Source: an uncultured Clostridia bacterium
GTDB lineage: Bacteria > Bacillota > Clostridia > Oscillospirales > Acutalibacteraceae
Direction of reading: 5' to 3'
Assembly: GCA_937902305.1 (NCBI GenBank)
Contig: CALDHV010000015.1
Location: 1 to 33,607, forward strand
DNA length: 33,607 bases
Program-made: the position numbers and the translations under genes
Shown here: piece by piece, positions 1-6,015 of the stretch
Layout: each line of letters opens with the position of its first letter
How positions within the stretch are numbered: position 1 is the stretch's first letter
Notes under the pieces: model-generated
Databases searched by the model: none
What the model was told of the DNA's origin: nothing
What the model saw: the letters and a program-made list of their open reading frames with translations, nothing else

Positions 1-1269
1 CTCGCGGAAGCTCTCGATCCAGCGCAGCAGGCCCTCGCGGTCGGCGTGGCCGCTGTTGCCCGGCATGAAGCCGATCTCCGCCTGAACCGACACATCCTCG
101 CCAAAGAGCTTGACGCGCTTCGCGCCGTCGACCAGGCTTCTGCCCGTGGTGCCAACAGCCTGATAGCCGACGAACAGCACCGTGCTTTCCGGTCGCCACA
201 GATTGTGCTTGAGATGGTGCCGGATGCGCCCCGCCTCCGCCATACCGGAGGCGGACAGGATGACCTTGGGTGTCTTATCAAAATTGATCTGCCGCGATTC
301 GTCGCTGGTGGTGACGCAGGTAAGCCCCGGGAAACGGATGGGGTCTACCCCTTTCCCCAGCAGGGCGCGGGTCTCGGGGTCGTAGAAATCCCACATCGAA
401 TGATCATAAAGATGAGTCGCTTCCACAGCAAGAGGGCTGTCCACATAGACAGGGAAGCTTCCGTGTCCCGTCACAAGATTTTGCTCCTTGATCTGCCGGA
501 TCAGGTACAGCAATTCCTGCGTGCGCCCGATGGCAAAGCACGGCACGACGACATTGCCGCCGCGGTCAAAGGTGCGCTGTATCACGCGGCTGAGATGACC
601 GATGTAATCCGGGCGATGCCCGTGCAGACGGTCGCCGTAGGTGGATTCGATGACCACATAATCCGCCGCCGGCGGGGTGGCGGGATCGTTGATGAGCGGG
701 CGGTCAATATTGCCGACATCGCCGGAAAACAGCACCGTTTCGGTTTTGCCGTTTTCGGTGGCGGAAAGCGAAATGCTGGCGGAGCCGAGCAGGTGTCCCG
801 CATCGGTGAATTGCACCGTCAGCCCGTCAAACACATTTCGCGGCTCGCCGTAGGCGCAGGGGCGAAACAGCGCCACGGTTTTTGTCACATCGTCAGCGGT
901 GTAGAGCGGCTCGTATGCCGCACCGCCGCCGCGCCTTGCCTTACGATTGCGCCATTCCGCCTCAAACTCCTGAATGTGCGCGGAATCGAGCAGCATCATA
1001 CGGCACAGCGCCGCCGTCGCCGCGGTGGTGAATATCGGCCCGGCAAAGCCCTGCCGCACCAAAAGCGGGAGCTTGCCGGAGTGGTCGATGTGTGCGTGCG
1101 TAAGCAGAACGGCGTCGATTTCTCCCGGCGCGACCGGCAGAGTACCGTTTTCGTAGATGTCGGCGCCCTGCTCCATCCCGCAATCCACCAGAATACGCCG
1201 CCCGGCGACCTCGATCAGCGTGCAGGAGCCGGTGACCTCGTGCGCGGCGCCCAAAAATGACAGCTTCAT
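1..1269 (-). CDS. MBL-fold beta-CASP RNA-processing nuclease (partial, C-terminus cut by window edge)
   Basis: The minus-strand frame is open from an ATG at 1269 to base 1, giving 423 codons without a stop, so the C-terminus lies outside the window. The protein begins MKLSFLGAAHEVTGS, as in beta-CASP nucleases of the metallo-beta-lactamase superfamily. It carries the zinc motif LLTHAHIDHSGKLP near residue 55, a second ligand region (FTDAGHLLGSAS), FSGDVGNIDRP, and the beta-CASP segment ILSASGMAEAGRIRHHLKHNL. It ends in PGNSGHADREGLLRW, the RNA-specific RMMBL region. Relatives are about 450-540 aa, so most of the enzyme is present. Family members cleave or trim RNA in the cytoplasm; the substrate here is not known. 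A GGAGGAGGAGG ribosome binding site precedes the ATG. A TACAAT-like -10 box (1291-1296, minus) is possible, but no convincing -35 goes with it. Confidence 0.92.
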   Translation of the reverse strand, partial: MKLSFLGAAHEVTGSCTLIEVAGRRILVDCGMEQGADIYENGTLPVAPGEIDAVLLTHAHIDHSGKLPLLVRQGFAGPIFTTAATAALCRMMLLDSAHIQEFEAEWRNRKARRGGGAAYEPLYTADDVTKTVALFRPCAYGEPRNVFDGLTVQFTDAGHLLGSASISLSATENGKTETVLFSGDVGNIDRPLINDPATPPAADYVVIESTYGDRLHGHRPDYIGHLSRVIQRTFDRGGNVVVPCFAIGRTQELLYLIRQIKEQNLVTGHGSFPVYVDSPLAVEATHLYDHSMWDFYDPETRALLGKGVDPIRFPGLTCVTTSDESRQINFDKTPKVILSASGMAEAGRIRHHLKHNLWRPESTVLFVGYQAVGTTGRSLVDGAKRVKLFGEDVSVQAEIGFMPGNSGHADREGLLRWIESFRE

Positions 1270-1339
1270 ATGACCTCCTCCTCCATTTTTATTGTAACGC
1301 ATTTTATGGAGAAAATATGAACGTCGTGTAAAATCCGCA

Positions 1340-1368
1340 TTGCTTTTTTCGGGAAAATACGCTATACT
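1340..1368 (+). promoter_or_regulatory. Sigma-A type promoter for the 2-hydroxyacid dehydrogenase gene
   Basis: TTGCTT at 1340-1345 and TATACT at 1363-1368 are separated by exactly 17 bp. They lie about 35 bp upstream of the ATG at 1403, which has an AAGGAGAG ribosome binding site. Confidence 0.72.
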
Positions 1369-1402
1369 GCAATAGGAAAGAAACCAAAAGGAGAGCCGCT
1401 GT

Positions 1403-2356
1403 ATGAAAATCGTTGTAACGGATGATAATACCGTCGTCGGAAACGGGGTAACACTGGACTTTTTGCAGGAGTTCGGTGATGTGGAGATCTATCACGATAC
1501 TGCGCCGGAGGAGCTGGACGAGCGTATCGCGGATGCCGATATTGTGCTGGTAAATAAGGTGGTTATGACGGCACCAGTCATTCGGCGTGCACCGAAATTG
1601 CGGTTTATCGGGCTGTTTGCCACTGGTTACAATAACGTCGATCTCGATGCCGCACGGGAGTGCGGTATCCCGGTGTGCAATGTGCCGGGCTATTCGACCG
1701 AGGCGGTCGCCCAGCATACCTTCGGGCTATTGCTGGAATTGACCAACCAGATCGGCGGCTATGACCGCTCGGTCGCGGCGGGCGACTGGATCAACAGTCA
1801 GGCGTTTTCGTATTATACACTGGCACTGACTGAGCTGAGCGGCAAATCATTCGGCATTGTCGGTTACGGCGCGATCGGGCACCGGGTCGCGCAGATCGCG
1901 CACGCATTCGGGATGGAGGTGCTGGCATACGGTCGGCACCCGATCGCCGATCCGACGGTGACGTATTTACCGCTGGAGGATTTGCTCCGACAGGCGGACG
2001 TGGTGTCGTTGCATTGCCCGCTCAATGCGGAGTCGGATACGATGATGAATGAGGCGGCGTTTGCGGCGATGAAGCCGGGTGCGCTGTTCATCAATACCGC
2101 GCGGGGCGCGCTGGTGGATGAGCGGGCATTGCGCGCGGCGCTGGACAGCGGTCATTTGGGCGGCGCGGCAGTGGATGTTTTGCGGCAGGAGCCGATGCGG
2201 GCGGATTGCCCGCTGTACGGTGCGCCGCGATGCGTCATCACGCCGCACATCGCGTGGGCGGGCGTGGAGACGCGCCGGCGGCTCGTTTTGATGGTGCGGG
2301 ATAATATCCGGGCTTTCCTGCGCGGGGAAACGGTCAACGACGTGACCGGTGGGTAA
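1403..2356 (+). CDS. D-isomer-specific 2-hydroxyacid dehydrogenase (glycerate dehydrogenase/hydroxypyruvate reductase-like)
   Basis: This 317-aa protein has the usual length and order of the NAD-dependent D-2-hydroxyacid dehydrogenase family. An N-terminal substrate domain contains FIGLFATGYNNVDLDAA. The Rossmann domain starts near residue 150 with FGIVGYGAIGHRVAQIA. The catalytic Arg lies in FINTARGALVDE, the catalytic Glu in the segment VLRQEPM, and the catalytic His in CVITPHIAWAG. Such enzymes reduce 2-keto acids such as hydroxypyruvate, or the reverse, in the cytoplasm. The sequence cannot settle whether the substrate is hydroxypyruvate/glycerate, lactate or another keto acid. The start at 1403 is backed by AAGGAGAG and the promoter at 1340-1368. 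The next gene starts 4 bp after its stop, so the two are probably co-transcribed. Confidence 0.93.
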   Translation: MKIVVTDDNTVVGNGVTLDFLQEFGDVEIYHDTAPEELDERIADADIVLVNKVVMTAPVIRRAPKLRFIGLFATGYNNVDLDAARECGIPVCNVPGYSTEAVAQHTFGLLLELTNQIGGYDRSVAAGDWINSQAFSYYTLALTELSGKSFGIVGYGAIGHRVAQIAHAFGMEVLAYGRHPIADPTVTYLPLEDLLRQADVVSLHCPLNAESDTMMNEAAFAAMKPGALFINTARGALVDERALRAALDSGHLGGAAVDVLRQEPMRADCPLYGAPRCVITPHIAWAGVETRRRLVLMVRDNIRAFLRGETVNDVTGG

Positions 2357-2360
2357 GCCG

Positions 2361-2831
2361 ATGACAAAGAGAAATACGCGGCAGATCGTCGCGGTGATCT
2401 TGCTGGTGCTGACCACGATCTTTGTGTGGAACCGGTCGATGCAGTCCGGGGAGGTGTCCTCCGCGGAGAGCGGCTGGGTGCAGAGCGTGCTGGTCGCGGT
2501 GTTCGGACCGGGCTTCGCGGACACATTTTGGTATACGTATATTCGTAAGGTGGGGCATTTTGCGGAATACACCTTGCTCGGGATCGAATGGTGGGCAGTG
2601 CGCGGCGCGTATGACCGCCGGGGCGCGGTGCGGTGGCTCGTGTGGGTCGCCGGGACGCTGACCGCGACCGTGGATGAGCAGGTATGCCAGCGCCTTACGC
2701 CGGGGCGCGGGCCGCAGTGGACAGACGTGCTGTTGGACAGCGCCGGCTACGCGACAGGGTTACTGCTGGCGGTGGCGGTCACGGCGTTGTGGCGTTGCCT
2801 CAAAAAAAGACGCGAAAAATGCATAAAATGA
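2361..2831 (+). CDS. VanZ-like family membrane protein
   Basis: A 156-aa protein beginning MTKRNTRQIVAVILL. A first membrane helix (about residues 8-23) is followed by an extracytoplasmic segment, the helix-edge motif KVGHFAEYTLLGIEW, and the VanZ signature VDEQVCQRLTPGRGPQWTDVLLDS. A last helix (about 130-150) and a basic tail KKRREK follow. VanZ-family proteins are small integral membrane proteins; VanZ itself gives low-level teicoplanin resistance, but most homologues have no tested role. A GTG at 2349 would add four residues and overlap the preceding gene; the ATG at 2361, with GGTGGG just upstream, is preferred. No other van genes are in the window, so resistance should not be assumed. 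Confidence 0.85.
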   Translation: MTKRNTRQIVAVILLVLTTIFVWNRSMQSGEVSSAESGWVQSVLVAVFGPGFADTFWYTYIRKVGHFAEYTLLGIEWWAVRGAYDRRGAVRWLVWVAGTLTATVDEQVCQRLTPGRGPQWTDVLLDSAGYATGLLLAVAVTALWRCLKKRREKCIK

Positions 2832-2832
2832 C

Positions 2833-2861
2833 TTGCATTTTCGGGTAAGGTATAGTATAAT
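2833..2861 (+). promoter_or_regulatory. Sigma-A type promoter for tRNA-Leu
   Basis: TTGCAT at 2833-2838, a 17-bp spacer, then a perfect TATAAT at 2856-2861, 30 bp ahead of the tRNA. A short hairpin (CTCCGC-GAG-GCGGAG, 2869-2883) lies between promoter and tRNA and would be part of the 5' leader of the precursor. Confidence 0.85.
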
Positions 2862-2890
2862 AGCACTACTCCGCGAGGCGGAGAATATGT

Positions 2891-2977
2891 GCCGGTGTGA
2901 TGGAATTGGCAGACGTAGTGGACTCAAAATCCACCGGTGGCGACACCGTGCCGGTTCGAGTCCGGCCACCGGCACCA
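2891..2977 (+). tRNA. tRNA-Leu (anticodon CAA)
   Basis: The acceptor arms GCCGGTG (2891-2897) and CACCGGC (2967-2973) pair perfectly, and CCA is encoded (2975-2977). The anticodon stem GTGGA/TCCAC (2918-2922/2930-2934) encloses the loop CTCAAAA, so the anticodon is CAA (2925-2927) and the codon read is UUG. A long variable arm and the T-arm GGTTCGAGTCC fit a class II tRNA. It stands alone, with its own promoter and terminator. Confidence 0.97.
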
Positions 2978-3010
2978 AAAATCCCTCGAACGCAAGTGAG
3001 AGGGATTTTT
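2977..3010 (+). terminator. Intrinsic terminator after tRNA-Leu
   Basis: ATCCCTC (2981-2987) pairs with GAGGGAT (3000-3006), and the stem can be extended by A-T pairs. The 3' arm ends in a run of five T. It starts directly at the tRNA CCA end. Confidence 0.8.
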
Positions 3011-3014
3011 CTTC

Positions 3015-3042
3015 TTACTTATTACCTCTTACCTCTTACTTA
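3015..3042. repeat. Degenerate heptamer tandem repeat (4 units)
   Basis: Four contiguous 7-bp units alternate between TTACTTA and TTACCTC (order: TTACTTA, TTACCTC twice, TTACTTA). The tract marks the left end of the AT-rich block. A second heptamer tract with different units lies at 29609-29643. No coding function is seen. Confidence 0.75.
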
Positions 3043-3082
3043 TCAGTTAAATCTGCTCGGGATTTTTAGAAAGTAATAAGTA
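3016..3082. repeat. 10-bp inverted repeat at left border of AT-rich island
   Basis: TACTTATTAC (3016-3025) and GTAATAAGTA (3073-3082) are perfect inverse complements 47 bp apart. The left arm lies within the heptamer tract. Just right of it a GCGGC-TTC-GCCGC hairpin (3085-3097) follows. It may be one border of a small mobile element; this is inference. Confidence 0.55.
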
Positions 3083-3111
3083 TTGCGGCTTCGCCGCCTT
3101 TATGATAATAT
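3083..3111 (+). promoter_or_regulatory. Possible promoter of the four-helix-bundle gene
   Basis: TTGCGG (3083-3088), a 17-bp spacer and TAATAT (3106-3111), 24 bp before the ATG at 3136. The -35 overlaps a small GC hairpin. TATGAT at 3101-3106 is an alternative -10. Confidence 0.45.
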
Positions 3112-3135
3112 AGTTCTATGAAAGGAAGTATTATT

Positions 3136-3447
3136 ATGTCGGATAGCCCTTTAATTACAAAATCAAAGACTTTTGCATTGAATATTATTTAAGTGTGCAA
3201 CACAGTGAAATCCACCAAAAAGGAAAGTGTTTATACTAATCAACTTTTGCGTTCCGGAACTTCAATCGGTGCAAATATTCGTGAGCATTTAGCAGGATAT
3301 GTCGAATTGTTTTTGATTTCCATGGAAAGAGATTTTGCATGTTTAGAAAATAACGAAGAATTTAAAAAAATTTTAGATGATGCAAATAATTACATTGCCG
3401 AATTTCGTAAATCGTCGGTGCAGAAACGGAAGGATGAGATTAAATGA
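3136..3447 (+). pseudogene. Four-helix-bundle (23S rRNA intervening-sequence type) protein gene, 5' half, interrupted and fused to a foreign tail
   Basis: An ATG at 3136 with an AAAGGAAG ribosome binding site starts MSDSPLITKSKTFALNII, the normal N-terminus of this family. A TAA at 3190-3192 then stops it. The frame continues unbroken after the stop as VCNTVKSTKKES...LLRSGTSIGANIRE, the conserved core. The second copy (4603-4605) has AAA (Lys) where this copy has TAA, so this is a nonsense substitution and not a frameshift. After residue 49 the family sequence ends; the rest (HLAGYVELF...RKDEIK) does not match the family. That tail overlaps the next gene by ATGA (3444-3447). Family members form four-helix bundles, lie in 23S rRNA intervening sequences or stand alone, and resemble the Avd protein of diversity-generating retroelements. 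It is probably non-functional as it stands, unless translation restarts at GTG 3193. Confidence 0.8.
3182..3281 (+). repeat. 100-bp direct repeat, copy A
   Basis: Matches 4595-4694 at 97 of 100 positions by eye. One mismatch changes AAA to TAA, which makes the stop codon at 3190-3192; the other two are adjacent, near 3233-3235. It codes for the core of the four-helix-bundle protein. Copies A and B start 1413 bp apart. Confidence 0.9.
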
Positions 3448-3959
3448 AAAAAGCATTTGTATTGATAATGGTTTTGGGACTGTTTTTAGGATTATGTTCC
3501 TGTAAAAAAGCAGAGCCGCCTCAAAACAACACCTCGATTGAAAGTAATACTGACGAATATAAAACTACCTTAATCCGTAATTTAACAGCGAGTGAAAATG
3601 TCGGTGAGATAGAAAAATTTGAAATCAATTACGAAAACAGCACCGGAATGGTTCTTGTTACAGATAAACAGGATCTTGAATTTTTACTGAAATATACATA
3701 CAACGGACGATTCCCCACAGACAGATTACATGAGGTATATGTTTATCCGCCTTACTGTCTATTGAATGCTACTGTTAACGGTTCTGAAACAAGTATGTAT
3801 CTTTTAAAAGACGGAAGTATTGTAAAAAAGGAAATGTGCGGCGATAGCGGTGTTCCTGAGTCCGAAAGATCTTATGAAATTTATACATCAGATAATGAAT
3901 ACAAACTTACCGAAGAACGGTTAATTGAACTGCTCAAGAAATATGACGGTTACAAATGA
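3444..3959 (+). CDS. Predicted lipoprotein of unknown function
   Basis: 171 aa. The N-terminus is a lipoprotein signal: two Lys, then a hydrophobic stretch (residues 4-17) and lipobox LCSC with Cys20 as the acylated residue. The mature part is hydrophilic, with alternating Lys/Glu and aromatic residues (DEYKTTLIRNLTASENVG, EVYVYPPYCLLNATVNG), and looks like a small, mostly beta domain. No family is recognised. The start overlaps the stop of the upstream chimeric frame (ATGA), with AAGGATGAG upstream, so translation is probably coupled. A nearly identical leader (AAGGATGAGATAAAATG) precedes the next gene, pointing to a two-gene unit. The region is strikingly AT-rich against the flanks, which suggests acquisition by transfer. 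Confidence 0.8.
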   Translation: MKKAFVLIMVLGLFLGLCSCKKAEPPQNNTSIESNTDEYKTTLIRNLTASENVGEIEKFEINYENSTGMVLVTDKQDLEFLLKYTYNGRFPTDRLHEVYVYPPYCLLNATVNGSETSMYLLKDGSIVKKEMCGDSGVPESERSYEIYTSDNEYKLTEERLIELLKKYDGYK

Positions 3960-3974
3960 TAAGGATGAGATAAA

Positions 3975-4586
3975 ATGAAGAAAGTTTTAAAATGTACAGA
4001 TTTTATACTATTGCGCTTAATTCCAACAATATTTTTATTATTCCTTTTATATTCGGATATTCGAAATTCTCTTCAATCCTTTAACATTATTGGTAATTAT
4101 GGTTCCTTTCTATTGTTTTTAGAAAACTTTAGCATTATAATGTGTTTCGTGTTTTTGGGAATCACTGCGGTATTAAGAGCATTCAAAAAAACCGTAAAAG
4201 GTTCAATACTGTGCAGATACGGTGCATGTGTAATGGCACTGATATACATAACATTATATATTTGTGAAGAGATACAAGTAGTCCGGTTTCAACTCTGCTT
4301 TTCTAATTATTTCTTGCTATTTACAATTCAAAAAGCAATGTATATCATTGGACTTTTAATAGTAATAGTAAATTGCTTTTTGAATAACAAATTTTATAAA
4401 ACCAAATGGATATTAACAATTGTGTGTGCATTGTCAATTTTTGTTGCGTTCTTTTGCAGTCCGCTATATACGCTGATAAAATATAATGATACTGTCAATT
4501 TTAGATTTTTGCTTAATTCCTTTTTATATTCTTATAGTTATTGTGCTGTAATTTTATCGGGTTTGTCACCGTCAAAAACCGAATGA
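3975..4586 (+). CDS. Predicted multi-pass membrane protein of unknown function
   Basis: 203 aa, strongly hydrophobic, with about six likely membrane helices. These include FILLRLIPTIFLLFLLYS, a segment around residues 38-65 (LLFLENFSIIMCFVFLGITA), a pair near 78-92 and 112-138, and one near 146-166. The connecting loops are short and the N-terminus is positive (MKKVLK). No family or catalytic motif is recognised. It starts 15 bp after the lipoprotein stop with AAGGATGAG as ribosome binding site, so the two are likely one operon. An export, immunity or sensor role is possible for a lipoprotein/membrane protein pair, but nothing in the sequence decides this. AT-rich like its neighbour. Confidence 0.75.
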   Translation: MKKVLKCTDFILLRLIPTIFLLFLLYSDIRNSLQSFNIIGNYGSFLLFLENFSIIMCFVFLGITAVLRAFKKTVKGSILCRYGACVMALIYITLYICEEIQVVRFQLCFSNYFLLFTIQKAMYIIGLLIVIVNCFLNNKFYKTKWILTIVCALSIFVAFFCSPLYTLIKYNDTVNFRFLLNSFLYSYSYCAVILSGLSPSKTE

Positions 4587-4594
4587 AAAGTGTT

Positions 4595-4694
4595 ATATTA
4601 TTAAAGTGTGCAACACAGTGAAATCCACCAAAAAGGAAAGTGTTTTAACTAATCAACTTTTGCGTTCCGGAACTTCAATCGGTGCAAATATTCG
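4595..4694 (+). repeat. 100-bp direct repeat, copy B
   Basis: Second copy of 3182-3281 (97/100 by eye), encoding the same protein core but with an intact Lys codon at 4603-4605. Confidence 0.9.
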
Positions 4695-4893
4695 CGAAGC
4701 GTTTTCCGGTCATAGCAAACCGGACTTTATTGCCAAACTGCAAATTTCCCTTAAAGAATGTTCCGAAAGCGAATATTGGATTGAGCTTCTGATAGAAAGT
4801 GGATACTATGATGACAAAGCAATATTAAATGACTGCATTGAACTTAAGAAACTTCTCGTTTCATCTATCAATACTGCAAAGAAAAATCAATAA
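4606..4893 (+). pseudogene. Four-helix-bundle (23S rRNA intervening-sequence type) protein, 3' part without its N-terminus
   Basis: From a GTG at 4606 the frame encodes 95 aa with the family signature LLRSGTSIGANIREAFSG, followed by the full second half (KPDFIAKLQISLKECSESEYWIELLIESGYY) and a normal C-terminus. The first 19 residues (MSDSPLITKSKTFALNIIK in copy A) are missing. Upstream of the repeat the sequence is unrelated and belongs to the end of the membrane protein gene. No ribosome binding site precedes the GTG, so expression is doubtful. Together with the 5' half at 3136-3281 it would make one complete gene of about 114 codons. The simplest reading is a single gene split by 1.3 kb of extra DNA flanked by a duplicated 100-bp segment. 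Confidence 0.75.
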
Positions 4894-4899
4894 AAACGC

Positions 4900-4964
4900 A
4901 ACCGCCGACAGTTTCTACTGCTCGGCGGTTTAATAATGAATAGTTGCCTGTCGGCTCCGCCGAC
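4900..4964 (+). other. Two hairpins closing the AT-rich island; remainder of gap to 5138 is featureless
   Basis: AACCGCCGA (4900-4908) pairs with TCGGCGGTT (4922-4930) and an inner CAG/CTG, just after the stop at 4893. It could be a terminator but lacks a good T run. A second hairpin GTCGGC-TCC-GCCGAC (4950-4964) resembles the GCGGC-TTC-GCCGC hairpin at 3085-3097 on the other side of the island. From 4965 to 5138 nothing further is recognised. Confidence 0.55.
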
Positions 4965-5138
4965 AAAAATAAATGCGCCATTTCGTAGTATCATCGCATC
5001 GTTTTTGCAAGCTTAATATGAGATAACAAATATAAAAAATCAGATAAAGGGGTTTTTAGAAAGGAAGACGCAATAGTTGACCGCCCGATCCGCGTACGGT
5101 TTTCCGCAATGCGCACAGCGCAAAAGCGCGGGTATCTG

Positions 5139-5870
5139 TCACATCGTCCTGCGGGCACCGTCCACCTGATAATTCTGCCCCGAAATATAGGTGGCTTCTT
5201 CCCCCGCAAGGAAGCAAATGAGGCTCGCGTATTCGTCGTGCGTGCCGCATCGCCCCATGTGAGAAAGCCCGGTCTCCACCGTCGGGTCATTATACCGATC
5301 CGAAACGCTCCCGGGCGAAACGCAGTTCACGGTCACGCCGTCTGTGACGACCTCCTTGGCGAGCGCTCTGGTAAAGGCGATCACCGCGCCCTTGGTCAGC
5401 GAATAATCCGCCATACTCTTGAGACCGTAAACGCCCGCCACCGAGCCGACATTGATCACTCTGCCGTATTTTCTTTCTACCATGCCGCCCAGCAACGCCT
5501 TGGTGAAATATAACGTGCCGTAGATATTCACGTCAATAAATTGCCTCCACATATCCGGGGTCGTTTCCAGAAACGGCATGTGCCGGCGGAATAAGGCGGC
5601 ATTGTTGACGAGGATGTCGATTTTGCCGAGCTCCGCTTCCGCCCGCGCGCAGACGCGGTTCACCGCGGTCTCGTCCGCAATGTCGGCGACCTCGTAAATG
5701 ACCGTCGCCCCGAGCGCGGCGATCTCCTGCGCCACCGCCTTGAGGTTTTCTCCGTCGATGTCCACGAGCATAAGCGATGCCCCGCGCTTTGCCATCATTA
5801 TGGCGGTCGCTTTTCCGATGCCTGCGGCGGCTCCGGTGATGAGCGCCGAGCGATTGCTGAAATCCATCAT
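5139..5870 (-). CDS. SDR family NAD(P)-dependent oxidoreductase
   Basis: 243 aa, a classical short-chain dehydrogenase/reductase. The cofactor motif TGAAAGIG (residues 13-20) is followed by LMLVDIDGENL, whose Asp after beta-2 favours NAD(H). The rest of the fold follows: VADIAD, LVNNAALF (NNA motif), the catalytic Ser in VINVGSVAGVYG, Tyr and Lys in DYSLTKGA, and the C-terminal GQNYQVDGARR. Length and motifs resemble 3-oxoacyl-ACP reductase (FabG) and sugar-alcohol dehydrogenases; the substrate is unknown. It is monocistronic. The start ATG 5870 has GGAGGG upstream, with a second ATG directly after. It lies back-to-back with an AraC-type regulator, which is the obvious candidate controller. 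Confidence 0.92.
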   Translation of the reverse strand: MMDFSNRSALITGAAAGIGKATAIMMAKRGASLMLVDIDGENLKAVAQEIAALGATVIYEVADIADETAVNRVCARAEAELGKIDILVNNAALFRRHMPFLETTPDMWRQFIDVNIYGTLYFTKALLGGMVERKYGRVINVGSVAGVYGLKSMADYSLTKGAVIAFTRALAKEVVTDGVTVNCVSPGSVSDRYNDPTVETGLSHMGRCGTHDEYASLICFLAGEEATYISGQNYQVDGARRTM

Positions 5871-5899
5871 GATCCCTCCGTTACGGTTTTGATACTCCC

Positions 5900-5927
5900 A
5901 TTATAGCAAAACTGAGGGATAAGACAA
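5900..5927 (-). promoter_or_regulatory. Promoter for the SDR oxidoreductase gene
   Basis: On the minus strand TTGTCT (5922-5927) and a perfect TATAAT (5900-5905) are 16 bp apart, 30 bp upstream of the ATG. The + strand promoter at 5962-5990 is divergent and close, so one bound regulator could act on both. Confidence 0.75.
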
Positions 5928-5961
5928 TAACTCAAAGGACGATGATTTATCCGAAACGATG

Positions 5962-5990
5962 TTGATTTTCTCCCGACCGTGCGGTAAAAT
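5962..5990 (+). promoter_or_regulatory. Promoter for the AraC-family regulator gene
   Basis: TTGATT (5962-5967), a 17-bp spacer and TAAAAT (5985-5990), ending 25 bp before the ATG at 6016. Confidence 0.7.
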
Positions 5991-6015
5991 AAACTCAACA
6001 AAGGGAGGCGGTAGT

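Noticed and set aside
46..1260. Long + strand frame of 404 codons
   Set aside because: Antisense shadow of the beta-CASP nuclease gene, which has full motifs and a strong ribosome binding site.
3136..4893. Diversity-generating retroelement (Avd-like protein present)
   Set aside because: No reverse transcriptase, template repeat or variable repeat was found; the direct repeat differs at T/A and not in an adenine-specific pattern over a target gene.
4900..5138. Second copy of the tRNA-Leu 3' end as an attachment site for the AT-rich island
   Set aside because: No match to the T-arm/acceptor end was seen right of the island, so tRNA-directed integration is not supported.
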